8,798 nucleotides of DNA from an uncultured Prevotella sp. (GTDB taxonomy: Bacteria; Bacteroidota; Bacteroidia; Bacteroidales; Bacteroidaceae): contig CAKPTK010000093.1 in the NCBI GenBank assembly GCA_934190685.1, positions 1 to 8,798 on the forward strand, given 5' to 3'. The notes under the pieces were generated by a model that was given only the letters and a program-made list of their open reading frames with translations, searched no databases and was not told the DNA's origin. Shown here in pieces: positions 1 to 7,242 of the stretch. Positions within the stretch are counted from its first letter, which is position 1. Each line of letters begins with the position of its first letter. The position numbers and the translations under genes were made by a program.

Positions 1-1275
1 GAAGAGCAGAATGCCCAGGGTCAGATTGCCCATGGCGAGAATCTTGGTCATGGGGAACTCGTTGTAGAAGATTTCCGCGGAGATGCGTGACTCAGAGACG
101 TTCGCCTTCATCGCCGGGCGAATCAACGAGCCATTGGTAAGCATGAGAATGATGCCCACTTTCTCGTCCAACTCTCTGACCGCCTTGTCCTCCTGTCCTT
201 CCCTGACGAGGGGCGCGAGTTTGTAGTTCTGATAGGCGTCAAACAAGTCGGAGAAACGGGCGTAGTCGCCCTCTATGCCCAATTGCTGACGCAAGTGGCT
301 GTCCGTGATTTTGAGCATCGGCTCGTCTTTCCACACATCGGGGCGTTGGAGCCAACCATAGAGCACTTGCTCGGCAGACAGTCCTTTGTATCGGCTCTTG
401 CCATAGAGCTTGGTGGTGAAATCGTGGGCCAGAGTGCTCAGTGGCGCCACACGGTCGTTGTAGACAATCGGCATGCGGGCAAGACGTTCCGCCTTCTCTG
501 CGTTGATGGTCGGCACACTGCGGGCTGACATGGGAGAGGCAACGGCTCCCGCTACGAGCAGCAGCACCATCGCCCCACCCTTTTTCAGCAAGGGCGAACG
601 GAGCAAGGAGCGAAAGGTTTCTCTCTTGGCAAACAAAACCCAAATGACGGAGAGTGCCAGCAACACATAGCCGGCATAGGTGACGGGCGTGCCCCAAGGG
701 TCGTAATTGACCGTGAGGATGCTACCCTTCAGATCTGAATCGAACGACGACTGATAGAAGCGGTAGCCGTCGGTTTGCAGGATGTTGTTCATCGACACCA
801 CGCATTCAAGAGTCTCGCCGTCGGCTTTCCGGCAGGCGATGCGGCTTACGAAGTCCTGTGGAGCCGAGGTTCCCGGGTAACACTCGACCGTGAAACTTTG
901 GAGCTTCATCGTCTCAAACGGCAAACGGGCCGGACGCCGGGTGTCCTTCAGCAGATAAAATGCCGAAGACTTGCCCTGCCGCAGATGGAGAGTGCCTTCA
1001 TGAGATGTGAAGAAAGAGAGCGCAGCACCACACAGGATGACCAGAAACGAAGCGTGCAGGAGCATCACAGGCAGTCGGCGCCACAACCGATGACGGCAGA
1101 CCATCACGGCGGAAACTGCCGCCAAGAGGGCCCACAACAGGAAGAACCACCACGTGTGGTAGATGTGCTGGGAAGAATAGGAAGAGCCTTGGGCCTGCTC
1201 CACGAAGGTAGCAACGCCCAAGACTCCGACGATCAAAATAAATATTAAACTCAACAGAGTATCCAGATGTCTCAT
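1..1275 (-). CDS. ccsB: Cytochrome c biogenesis protein, CcsB/ResB-type N-terminal part (cut by window edge)
   Basis: The frame is open for 425 codons from ATG 1275 to base 1 and continues outside the window. CcsB (ResB) works with CcsA in the inner membrane in System II cytochrome c maturation, delivering heme and attaching it to CxxCH apoproteins outside the membrane. Visible parts: a transmembrane helix at about residues 6-24; a second at 41-60; a third at 68-89 with His74 in LLHASF, matching the conserved ResB heme-ligand histidine; a periplasmic stretch with the family-typical DGYRFYQSSFD (169-179) and VNYDPWGTP; a helix at 195-214; another near 231-249; a soluble stretch of about 160 residues; and the start of a further helix (about 412-425). 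Bacteroidetes usually fuse this part to CcsA, so the missing 3' part probably holds the CcsA domain with its WWD motif (inference). The ATG lies 9 bp after the Rid stop codon. An in-frame TAA at 1287-1285 excludes any earlier start. Two c-type cytochromes upstream are the obvious clients. Confidence 0.9.
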   Translation of the reverse strand, partial: MRHLDTLLSLIFILIVGVLGVATFVEQAQGSSYSSQHIYHTWWFFLLWALLAAVSAVMVCRHRLWRRLPVMLLHASFLVILCGAALSFFTSHEGTLHLRQGKSSAFYLLKDTRRPARLPFETMKLQSFTVECYPGTSAPQDFVSRIACRKADGETLECVVSMNNILQTDGYRFYQSSFDSDLKGSILTVNYDPWGTPVTYAGYVLLALSVIWVLFAKRETFRSLLRSPLLKKGGAMVLLLVAGAVASPMSARSVPTINAEKAERLARMPIVYNDRVAPLSTLAHDFTTKLYGKSRYKGLSAEQVLYGWLQRPDVWKDEPMLKITDSHLRQQLGIEGDYARFSDLFDAYQNYKLAPLVREGQEDKAVRELDEKVGIILMLTNGSLIRPAMKANVSESRISAEIFYNEFPMTKILAMGNLTLGILLF

Positions 1276-1284
1276 GCCACAATG

Positions 1285-2427
1285 TTAAAAGGCTTTGTAC
1301 TGTGGATTGTGTGTCTTGCGCACGGCCATACACTCCATCTCTATCAGCCATCCCGGACGGCAGACAGGAGCATGGACAATGATATAGGGACGACCCTTGA
1401 AACGTTCTTCAAAGAGCTGGCTGACCACATGGTAGTCGGCGATGTCGCGAAGATAGACCACCATCATGCCGACCTCGTCAAACGAGCAGTCGGCCTCGGC
1501 GAGCAGTGCCTCCACGTTCTCCCACATGCGGTGGGTCTGACGGCGGATGTCCTTGGGATAGACAACCTCGCCTTTGTTGTTGATGCTGGCAGTGCCGGAG
1601 ATGAACACCTGACGGCGATCCTGATAGTCCACCATCGTGCCTCGCTCGAAGCTTACGCCATAGTCGCTGGTGCGGTTGAGATGGGTGGGCGCATAAAGAA
1701 ATTCCACCTGCTCCTTCTCGATACCGTCGACAGCATAGTTGTCCATCTGCGACAGCACATTCGGGTCGGCCTGACGGCCTCCGATGCCGGTAGAGGAGAT
1801 AAAGTGGGTCTTGGCGGTAAGCCCCTGGGTGAAGAAGAATTGGTTGCGGGCACGGACAACACCGCCGTAGTTGAGGTCGACATCATTGACGAAGAACCAT
1901 GTGCGGATGCAGTTGTCCTTGAGCGTGCAGCCTTCTTCGATCAACTGCAGGTTGTACTCGTTGAAGAGCAATCGGGTCTGGTACTCGGAGTTGGCTGCCA
2001 GATTGTGGGCGCCGCCATTCCATAAATGGCGGTAGCCTCCGTGCTTCACCTCGTAGAGACCGCTCTTGCCCACCCCCGTCTGCACGTTGGTCATCAGATA
2101 GGCCCAAAGGGCTATCTTGGTGCCGTCGAGCGGTGCCTGCTGCACTACACTCTTGGCGCAGTCGGTCATGTCGGCGGCCACCACATCGTCTTCCTGGTTG
2201 GCGGAGTCGCTGAGGAAATAGCGCTTGAAGACACATCTCACGTCTTTCAGTTCGCCTTCCAACAAAGCGTCATAGGCGTTGAGGATGGTTTCCAACTGCT
2301 CGGGGAAAGACAGGGTGGAATCGTCCACATGGAGCATCACGTGGTATTCTGCCACCTCGGTGTCGTTGTCGAACTTAAATATATCGGCGTGTGCCTGTTT
2401 CAATTGTATCGTATTCAAAGTGTTCAT
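1285..2427 (-). CDS. Two-domain Rid (YjgF/UK114) family protein, chorismatase (FkbO/Hyg5)-like
   Basis: 380 residues, no signal peptide, predicted cytosolic. About residues 270-370 are a clear Rid (YjgF) domain: SGTASI at 277-282, a long helix at about 293-312, then MMVVYLRD, and IEMECMAV near the end. The N-terminal 250 residues are far longer than in ordinary RidA (about 130 in total). They include NCIRTWFFV (172-180), Y187, an RARNQFF stretch (192-198) and STGIGG (212-217). This layout resembles chorismatases (FkbO, Hyg5, XanB2), which hydrolyse chorismate to dihydroxycyclohexadiene carboxylate or hydroxybenzoates and whose fold is related to Rid. Cys356 and Glu363 have the Cys-x6-Glu spacing I remember for the Hyg5 active site. 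The RidA arginine that binds the imino-acid carboxylate appears to be Ile here, arguing against enamine deaminase activity. Chorismatase activity is inference; a substrate-divergent Rid relative is the alternative. It sits 27 bp after the mono-heme gene, inside the operon. Confidence 0.82.
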   Translation of the reverse strand: MNTLNTIQLKQAHADIFKFDNDTEVAEYHVMLHVDDSTLSFPEQLETILNAYDALLEGELKDVRCVFKRYFLSDSANQEDDVVAADMTDCAKSVVQQAPLDGTKIALWAYLMTNVQTGVGKSGLYEVKHGGYRHLWNGGAHNLAANSEYQTRLLFNEYNLQLIEEGCTLKDNCIRTWFFVNDVDLNYGGVVRARNQFFFTQGLTAKTHFISSTGIGGRQADPNVLSQMDNYAVDGIEKEQVEFLYAPTHLNRTSDYGVSFERGTMVDYQDRRQVFISGTASINNKGEVVYPKDIRRQTHRMWENVEALLAEADCSFDEVGMMVVYLRDIADYHVVSQLFEERFKGRPYIIVHAPVCRPGWLIEMECMAVRKTHNPQYKAF

Positions 2428-2454
2428 AAATATATAATATGAGGTTGGCGCTTG

Positions 2455-3165
2455 TTATTTGGCGCCATGGTTAATCCAGTTGTCTATCATAGGCAGCAGG
2501 GTGTTGGCGTTGTCCTCGGAGACGAGGTCGAAATGGTTCATCGAGATGCCGTCCACTTTCTCGTCGTTGAGCACCATGTGGAGCACACTCCGCGAGGCAT
2601 TGCCGGCTTCCACGATCTTGTGTCCACTCACGCGCTTGGAGTCAACTCCCACCATGTCCGCCAAGGCATGTCCTTCGGTGAGGTTGAGTCCGGCGGCGGA
2701 ATGGTTGCTCGCTCCGTGGCAGTTGACACATGTGGTATTGAGAAAGCTCTTCTGAATGGCGCCGAACATGCTGGCGTCCATGGCGGACACTTCCATCCGG
2801 ATGGTGTCGCGTATGCCCTCGATGTCTGCTTCCTGCAGGGTCACCACATGACGGCGCAGACGGTCGAGCACACAGAGTTGCACACTTGTAACATCGTCTG
2901 GAATGTTGTTCATCACCAGTGACACATTGCCGTTGGCGTCGGCTTTGACCTTCTTTGATATGGAAGCGTACTCGCTGTCTGAGGTGAAGCCTGCCACTGC
3001 CACATAGTAGTCGTCCGCCCAGTCACCCAGCCCTGTGACGGTACCCGTGAGCTTGGCTGAACGACCATAAGTATCTACATCCACATTGGTATAGATGCGC
3101 CCGTCGTCGCAAGCCGTAAGGCATGTCATGGCAGTCAGTAGAGAAATGATTATCTTGTGTTTCAT
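2455..3165 (-). CDS. Mono-heme c-type cytochrome lipoprotein
   Basis: 236 residues. The N-terminus is a lipoprotein signal ending in the lipobox LTAC, so Cys19 would be lipidated; the next residues are Asp-Asp-Gly-Arg. Residues about 25-130 look beta-rich and match no family I recognise. The C-terminal part (about 135-236) is a small cytochrome c domain: CVNCH at 146-150 binds one heme, followed by GLNLTEGHALADMVG and a closing MIDNWINHGAK. This pattern recalls the single-heme domains called planctomycete-type cytochrome C. Met209 is the likeliest distal iron ligand (inference). The protein probably carries electrons at the outer membrane or its periplasmic face. The gene begins 15 bp after porin B, and a CcsB-type heme-attachment gene lies two genes downstream. 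Heme binding is well supported; the partner and direction of electron flow are not known. Confidence 0.85.
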   Translation of the reverse strand: MKHKIIISLLTAMTCLTACDDGRIYTNVDVDTYGRSAKLTGTVTGLGDWADDYYVAVAGFTSDSEYASISKKVKADANGNVSLVMNNIPDDVTSVQLCVLDRLRRHVVTLQEADIEGIRDTIRMEVSAMDASMFGAIQKSFLNTTCVNCHGASNHSAAGLNLTEGHALADMVGVDSKRVSGHKIVEAGNASRSVLHMVLNDEKVDGISMNHFDLVSEDNANTLLPMIDNWINHGAK

Positions 3166-3180
3166 TGCTTTAGCCTTAGT

Positions 3181-4446
3181 TTAGAATGCGAACTGCATCA
3201 TCACGCACGCTGTGTGGGTGGAGATGCCCAGGTCGTCAAGATCACGGTCAAGCTGGGTGTCATGACCTGTGCGGCCGATATACTGGTACATGGCCGAGAG
3301 CTTGATGTTGGTCTTGGGCACAAAATAATTCACCACAGCTGCCGGCATGTTGAGGAATCCGTCTTTCGACGTGCCGTTGCGGTCCATAAAGTCGTAGCGA
3401 AGACCCACCTGCCACTGTGGAGCCACAAAATAGCCTGCCTGGGCATAGGCTCCCCAATAATTGTATGTTTCGTTGATTTTCTGTCGCTTGGTGAAACCTA
3501 CGTGCATGTAGTAGCCCTCGGCAGCGAAATACCATCTGTTTTTCAACCAGGCGAACTCGAGTCCCGCACGGAAGTCATTGGTGCTCTCGCTTTCAGCCTC
3601 GTTGTTGTAGTTGGCGCTCACACCGATAAGCATCTTGTCGAGATTGAGCATCTTGGAATTGCCTTGAGTCATAGGCATGGGCCCGTTGGGCATATAGTAG
3701 AGACGGCCGGCATAGAGCAGAGAAGGAAGGTGGTTGTCATCGCTGAAGCCTTTGGTGGCGGTGTTTACTGAAGCACCTGTTCCGTTGAACAAGCCCAACT
3801 CATAACCCAACTTGTTTTTGATGACACCATGCACCTCAAAGCCGAGGTCAAAGCCTGTGCCGATGGTCGGTGTCACCGCATTGAGCGAGTAAGGCATGAT
3901 GCTGGTAGCCGTCAACGATGTGGGCACTTGGGGGAAGAGGGTCTCGCCCAAGGTGGTGAGGTAAGCGTGGGTGTAAGGAGTCTTGAACTTACCCGCGCGG
4001 AAACGCAAAGCCGGGTTCACGGCATAGTCAATCCATGCCTGCTGAAGCACATTGCCACCAGAGGCAGCGGCATTGATGCTCACGTTGTAGTCAATCTTTC
4101 CAAAAGCCTTGCCCGTGAAACCGATGATGGCATAAGGAATGGCGAAACCTGAATTGGCGATGTTGTCCTGATTGTAGGCCTTGTCCAGTCCTTCGTCGTC
4201 ATAATATTTCAAGTTGAGAGTACTCTGTATGTAGAGGTAAGGCTTGAAAACAAAATTGCCGTCCTTTGACTGGAGTGTGAAACCACGGTCGTCGGCAATA
4301 GGAAGCACACCGTTTTCCATGTCGAGCTTGGCTGCTGGGGTCTTCTCGGGAGCGGTGGTATTGACTTCTGTTGTCTCGGTTTCTGCAAAAGCAGTTGCTG
4401 AAAGCAAGGATGCCATAGTAATGGCAAATATTCTGTTGTATTTCAT
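3181..4446 (-). CDS. Outer-membrane porin B, phosphate-selective porin O/P (OprP/OprO) type
   Basis: 421 residues. A signal peptide with likely cleavage after Ala21 (ATAFA/ETE) is followed by a Thr/Glu/Pro/Ala-rich linker (22-45). From about residue 53 the sequence alternates in the manner of beta-strands, rich in Tyr, Phe, Trp and Gly. The segment ALRFRAGKFKTPYT (146-159) matches the signature region of OprP/OprO-like porins. The chain ends in a strand with C-terminal Phe421 (MMQFAF), the usual outer-membrane assembly signal. Such porins form 16-stranded channels for anions or other small solutes; many Bacteroidetes members do not transport phosphate, so the substrate is open. It starts 18 bp after the di-heme gene and ends 15 bp before the mono-heme cytochrome gene, suggesting the channel works with these lipoproteins. 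Confidence 0.85.
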   Translation of the reverse strand: MKYNRIFAITMASLLSATAFAETETTEVNTTAPEKTPAAKLDMENGVLPIADDRGFTLQSKDGNFVFKPYLYIQSTLNLKYYDDEGLDKAYNQDNIANSGFAIPYAIIGFTGKAFGKIDYNVSINAAASGGNVLQQAWIDYAVNPALRFRAGKFKTPYTHAYLTTLGETLFPQVPTSLTATSIMPYSLNAVTPTIGTGFDLGFEVHGVIKNKLGYELGLFNGTGASVNTATKGFSDDNHLPSLLYAGRLYYMPNGPMPMTQGNSKMLNLDKMLIGVSANYNNEAESESTNDFRAGLEFAWLKNRWYFAAEGYYMHVGFTKRQKINETYNYWGAYAQAGYFVAPQWQVGLRYDFMDRNGTSKDGFLNMPAAVVNYFVPKTNIKLSAMYQYIGRTGHDTQLDRDLDDLGISTHTACVMMQFAF

Positions 4447-4464
4447 TGTTCTTGTTGTTAATGG

Positions 4465-5937
4465 TTAGAGCGACCAGAGGAACTGTATGAGCTGGTTGCG
4501 CTGTGTCTTGGTGAGATTCTTGAATTTGTTCTTCGAGGCTTCGCCTTCTCCGCCGTGCCACATGATGGCTTCTGTGAAGTTGCGGGCGCGTCCGTCATGA
4601 AGGAAATAGGTGTGGCCGTTCACCTTCTTCTGCAAGCCGATGCCCCAAAGAGGTGTGGTGCGCCACTCGTTGCCTCGGGCAAGGCCACTGACGAAGTTGT
4701 CGTTCAGTCCTACGCCCATGATTTCCGAACCCATGTCATGAAGCAGGAAATCGGAATAAGGATGGATGGTCTGCCCGCCGAGCCAAGGAATATTGGTGCC
4801 GGCAAGCAAGGATACTCCGCGCTTCTGCGTGTGGAGAGTGGTGACATGACAAAGGTGGCATCCGCACTGATAGAAAAGTTTCTCTCCTGCAATCACGTCG
4901 GGGTCGTTCACGTTGCGACGGGCAGGAACCGAGAGACAGTGCATATAGAGGTCCACGTCTTCCATCTGCTCTGTGGTACAGTCGAGTTGCTGATAGGAAA
5001 GTCCCATCATAGAACCGTCCTTCATCTGCGACTGGCCTTCACAGATTTCCTCGGGATAACGACTGTTGGTCATGCCCATATCACTTGAGAATCCAAGTTC
5101 CACAGTCAGGTCGGCATGCTGTGCCTTGTTACCCGAAAGACCGAGCTGGCGCACGCCTTTCTCGGTGATATAGTTGCAGCGTCCGCTGATGCCCCACTCG
5201 GGATAGTTGCTCTTCTTGGCGAGCTCTTCAATCTCGTGGCGGTCAATGGCCATCATCTGGCCCATACCCACATGGCGCAGAGGTATGCGCACGGTACAGA
5301 AGAGGTCTTCGGGTTTGATTTCTTCCGCATACCAATCGGTGATGGTAAACTTGGGCAAACAGAGGGTGTATTTCTCACCGTCGGGGAAATGATACTCCAT
5401 AGAGTCAATCTCCACCTTGAGCTTGCCCTCGGGTTTAACACCATAGATGGCTTGGTCGTGAATCACACGGCCGTAGTTGGGGAAGAAGGTTCCGTTCTTG
5501 CGCGTGATATAAATAAGCGATGAGGTGAATCCGTAGAGGCCCGAACCGTCAATGGTGTTCGATGTCTTGTCTGTACGGCTCTTGAAGTTGGTCCAGTAGG
5601 TCGGTTCGGTACGTCCGGCATTGCGATGGCACGAGCCACACGAATAGCCGGCGTAGACAGGGCCCAGACCGCCGCCATGACCGTTGTTGTTGGACGACTT
5701 CACGTTGTCATAGAGTTGGTCGCCGGAGTTGAACCGGGCATTGTAGGCTCCTGAAAGCCAATCGGCGCCCTGGTCATAGGCTACCGACGAGTTGTAGAAC
5801 CCTGTGGCTGTACCTGCAGACAACTCATAGCCGTCGGGCACACTGATGTCCGTCACGTCAAGCTGGTCGTCGTCAGAGCAGGATGCCATGCCGACGGTAG
5901 CCGTGAAGAGCAATGCATATTGCAGGAATCTGTTCAT
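4465..5937 (-). CDS. Di-heme c-type oxidoreductase lipoprotein (DUF1111/DHOR, COG3488, IrpB-like)
   Basis: 490 residues from ATG 5937. A start at 6006 would be in frame, but it adds 23 residues encoded by the intergenic hairpin and buries the signal peptide, so 5937 is preferred. The lipobox is MASC with Cys20, followed by SDDDQ, resembling the Bacteroides surface-export signal. Two heme sites are visible: CGSCH (100-104), preceded by GPVY, and CHLCH (360-364) in a CxCxxCH setting. Other family marks are YSDFLLHDMG (394-403), NEWRTTPLWGIG (423-434), FLHDGRARNFTEAIMWHGGE (445-464) and a closing LIQFLWSL. DHOR proteins (predicted thiol oxidoreductase) resemble di-heme peroxidases and often neighbour imelysin genes in iron-regulated loci. 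Seven cysteines (193, 214, 254, 299, 320, 334, 358) lie outside the heme motifs and lipobox. The gene is separated from the imelysin gene by 119 bp with a hairpin. The electron acceptor or donor is unknown. Confidence 0.92.
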   Translation of the reverse strand: MNRFLQYALLFTATVGMASCSDDDQLDVTDISVPDGYELSAGTATGFYNSSVAYDQGADWLSGAYNARFNSGDQLYDNVKSSNNNGHGGGLGPVYAGYSCGSCHRNAGRTEPTYWTNFKSRTDKTSNTIDGSGLYGFTSSLIYITRKNGTFFPNYGRVIHDQAIYGVKPEGKLKVEIDSMEYHFPDGEKYTLCLPKFTITDWYAEEIKPEDLFCTVRIPLRHVGMGQMMAIDRHEIEELAKKSNYPEWGISGRCNYITEKGVRQLGLSGNKAQHADLTVELGFSSDMGMTNSRYPEEICEGQSQMKDGSMMGLSYQQLDCTTEQMEDVDLYMHCLSVPARRNVNDPDVIAGEKLFYQCGCHLCHVTTLHTQKRGVSLLAGTNIPWLGGQTIHPYSDFLLHDMGSEIMGVGLNDNFVSGLARGNEWRTTPLWGIGLQKKVNGHTYFLHDGRARNFTEAIMWHGGEGEASKNKFKNLTKTQRNQLIQFLWSL

Positions 5938-5981
5938 ATTGTTTTTGTCTTTGTTACTATGGTTTTGCTTTTCAGCACAAG

Positions 5982-6025
5982 AGCGAAGACAGGATTCCAC
6001 TCTCATGAGAGTGCCTGTCTCCGCT
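5982..6025 (-). promoter_or_regulatory. Long imperfect hairpin in the imelysin to di-heme intergenic region
   Basis: In the widest gap of the operon a 44-nt inverted repeat is seen. The outer arms are AGCGAAGACAGG (5982-5993) and CCTGTCTCCGCT (6014-6025), complementary except for one position that becomes a G-U pair in the minus-strand RNA. Inside is a perfect palindrome CACTCTCA/TGAGAGTG (5998-6013). A four-base bulge (5994-5997) lies on one side. No run of U follows in the direction of transcription, so it does not look like a factor-independent terminator. It may stabilise or process the mRNA, or set the ratio between imelysin and downstream products (inference). It lies 44 bp before the di-heme start codon. 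Confidence 0.7.
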
Positions 6026-6056
6026 TATGCGTATGAGAAATGAATGTTCTGTTTCT

Positions 6057-7196
6057 TTATTTCACGGTACGGGCCTTGCCGTCCTTGAAGATAAGGAACT
6101 CAAGTGTGTGGAAGCCACGGAGTGACTGGGCACTCTCAATCTTGTCGTCAGTATCGCCCTCGTTCCAGTTCAAGTCGTTGAAATCCTGTGAATTCAGAAT
6201 CTGTACAATCTGATCCTGGTCGAGTGGCCAGCTGTCCATGTTAGGGTCAAGCTGCAGTTCGTCTACAGGGCCGAACAGGAAAGCCTCGCTCTGTTCCCAA
6301 GGAGCACGGGCGTTGAGCCATGCTTTGGAGCAAGCAACAAAGGCGTCATTTGAAGGATTTGCCTTGAAAGCGAGCACTGCATCGTTGAGCTTAGAGTTAA
6401 GTTCAGCCAAATCCCTATAGGTAGGCATAACCACTGCATCGACATACTGAGTAATCACGGGGTCGAGAGTTGCGTCATCATTGATGTTGGCCTGGAAATA
6501 AGGTTTCAATGTCTTGTCGATAAATTCTTCAAGATCTGCGCATGCATCCATTGCCGCTACTGTTTCCTTTGAATTGATATTGTTGCGGAAAGGAGGCGTA
6601 ATACCCTCAATGGCATCAATAGCACCCTGAATAAGAGTCTTTGCCTTTGTGTCCATCTCTGGATTCTTGGCAGCAAGCAGTTTAGAAAGAGACTTGTCGC
6701 TGATGCTGCCGTCACGTGTACCGAAATAGGCATTACGGATAGAACGGATGTTGTTGGAATAGTCTTCAATAGAATGCCAGCTATACCAAGACTCAACAGC
6801 ATAGAGGGCTTCTGTGGTCTTGCCAGCTACATATTTATTGTATGGATCACCCATCTTGGTGTCACCCACCTCACCGGCAATGTCAATACATCCATCGAAG
6901 ATCTGCTCTACACAACTGATGGCTGAAGGATACTCCGTAGAGTTGTGCGATTTGAAGGTTGCGGCATATCCGTTGTTCCACTGGTCGTACAAGGTCTGAG
7001 CATCATTTTTGAGAAGGTTGGAAACAGTAGCCATATAGTTGGCCCACTGCTGGGCGTTTCCCGAATTGTAGTCAATGTTGGCAGCGGAATCACCTCCGTC
7101 ATTGCCGCCATTGTTGTCATCGCTACAAGATACCATGCCTGCTGAGAGTGTGCATGCTGCGACAAACAGCATAGCGCGCTTAAAAATCTTTTTCAT
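6057..7196 (-). CDS. Imelysin-like lipoprotein (M75/IrpA-type, circularly permuted order)
   Basis: 379 residues. The signal peptide ends in the lipobox MVSC (Cys24), followed by SDDNN and a Gly/Asn/Asp-rich linker to about residue 38. The rest is all-helical imelysin. The GxHxxE motif is GFHTLE at 361-366, only 13 residues from the C-terminus. Other family marks are RAPWEQSEAFLFGP (297-310), WPLD (323-326) and ESWYSWHSIEDYSNNI (135-150). In canonical imelysins the SEAFRFGP, WPLD and GxHxxE motifs come first and the ES..S.....D..NNI part follows. Here the order is swapped, as in the circularly permuted Bacteroides ovatus imelysin-like structure. Imelysins were once listed as peptidases but are now regarded as probable iron-uptake proteins, related to the M75 part of EfeO. 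The gene starts 46 bp after barrel A and is followed by the di-heme gene, the usual imelysin partner. Metal binding is inferred. Confidence 0.9.
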   Translation of the reverse strand: MKKIFKRAMLFVAACTLSAGMVSCSDDNNGGNDGGDSAANIDYNSGNAQQWANYMATVSNLLKNDAQTLYDQWNNGYAATFKSHNSTEYPSAISCVEQIFDGCIDIAGEVGDTKMGDPYNKYVAGKTTEALYAVESWYSWHSIEDYSNNIRSIRNAYFGTRDGSISDKSLSKLLAAKNPEMDTKAKTLIQGAIDAIEGITPPFRNNINSKETVAAMDACADLEEFIDKTLKPYFQANINDDATLDPVITQYVDAVVMPTYRDLAELNSKLNDAVLAFKANPSNDAFVACSKAWLNARAPWEQSEAFLFGPVDELQLDPNMDSWPLDQDQIVQILNSQDFNDLNWNEGDTDDKIESAQSLRGFHTLEFLIFKDGKARTVK

Positions 7197-7242
7197 TGTG
7201 AAGTTGTGTTTTTGATTATTTGAATTAATTATACCTTATCTC

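Noticed and set aside
1276..1287. Rid stop codon and CcsB start in the same frame with no other stop between, suggesting stop read-through
   Set aside because: The stop is TAA with no read-through context. A fusion of a cytosolic enzyme to a membrane protein is unlikely, and the frame match has a one-in-three chance.
998..1351. 117-codon minus-strand frame overlapping the ends of the Rid and CcsB genes
   Set aside because: It is an out-of-frame shadow. The ResB frame from 1275 shows membrane helices and family motifs across the same bases.
1267..2025. 252-codon open frame on the plus strand
   Set aside because: It is antisense to the Rid/chorismatase-like gene, whose family motifs are clear. 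No domain or plausible start context is seen.
2440..2470. Direct repeat GCGCCAA twice, 7 nt apart, at the end of the mono-heme gene
   Set aside because: It is a short repeat, partly coding, with no copy elsewhere noted; chance is the simplest explanation.
3157..3771. 204-codon open frame on the plus strand
   Set aside because: It is antisense to porin B, and its protein sequence is His/Val-rich without recognisable features.
5938..6006. N-terminal extension of the di-heme protein to an ATG at 6006
   Set aside because: The extra 23 residues come from the hairpin, and the lipoprotein signal begins at the Met encoded at 5937.
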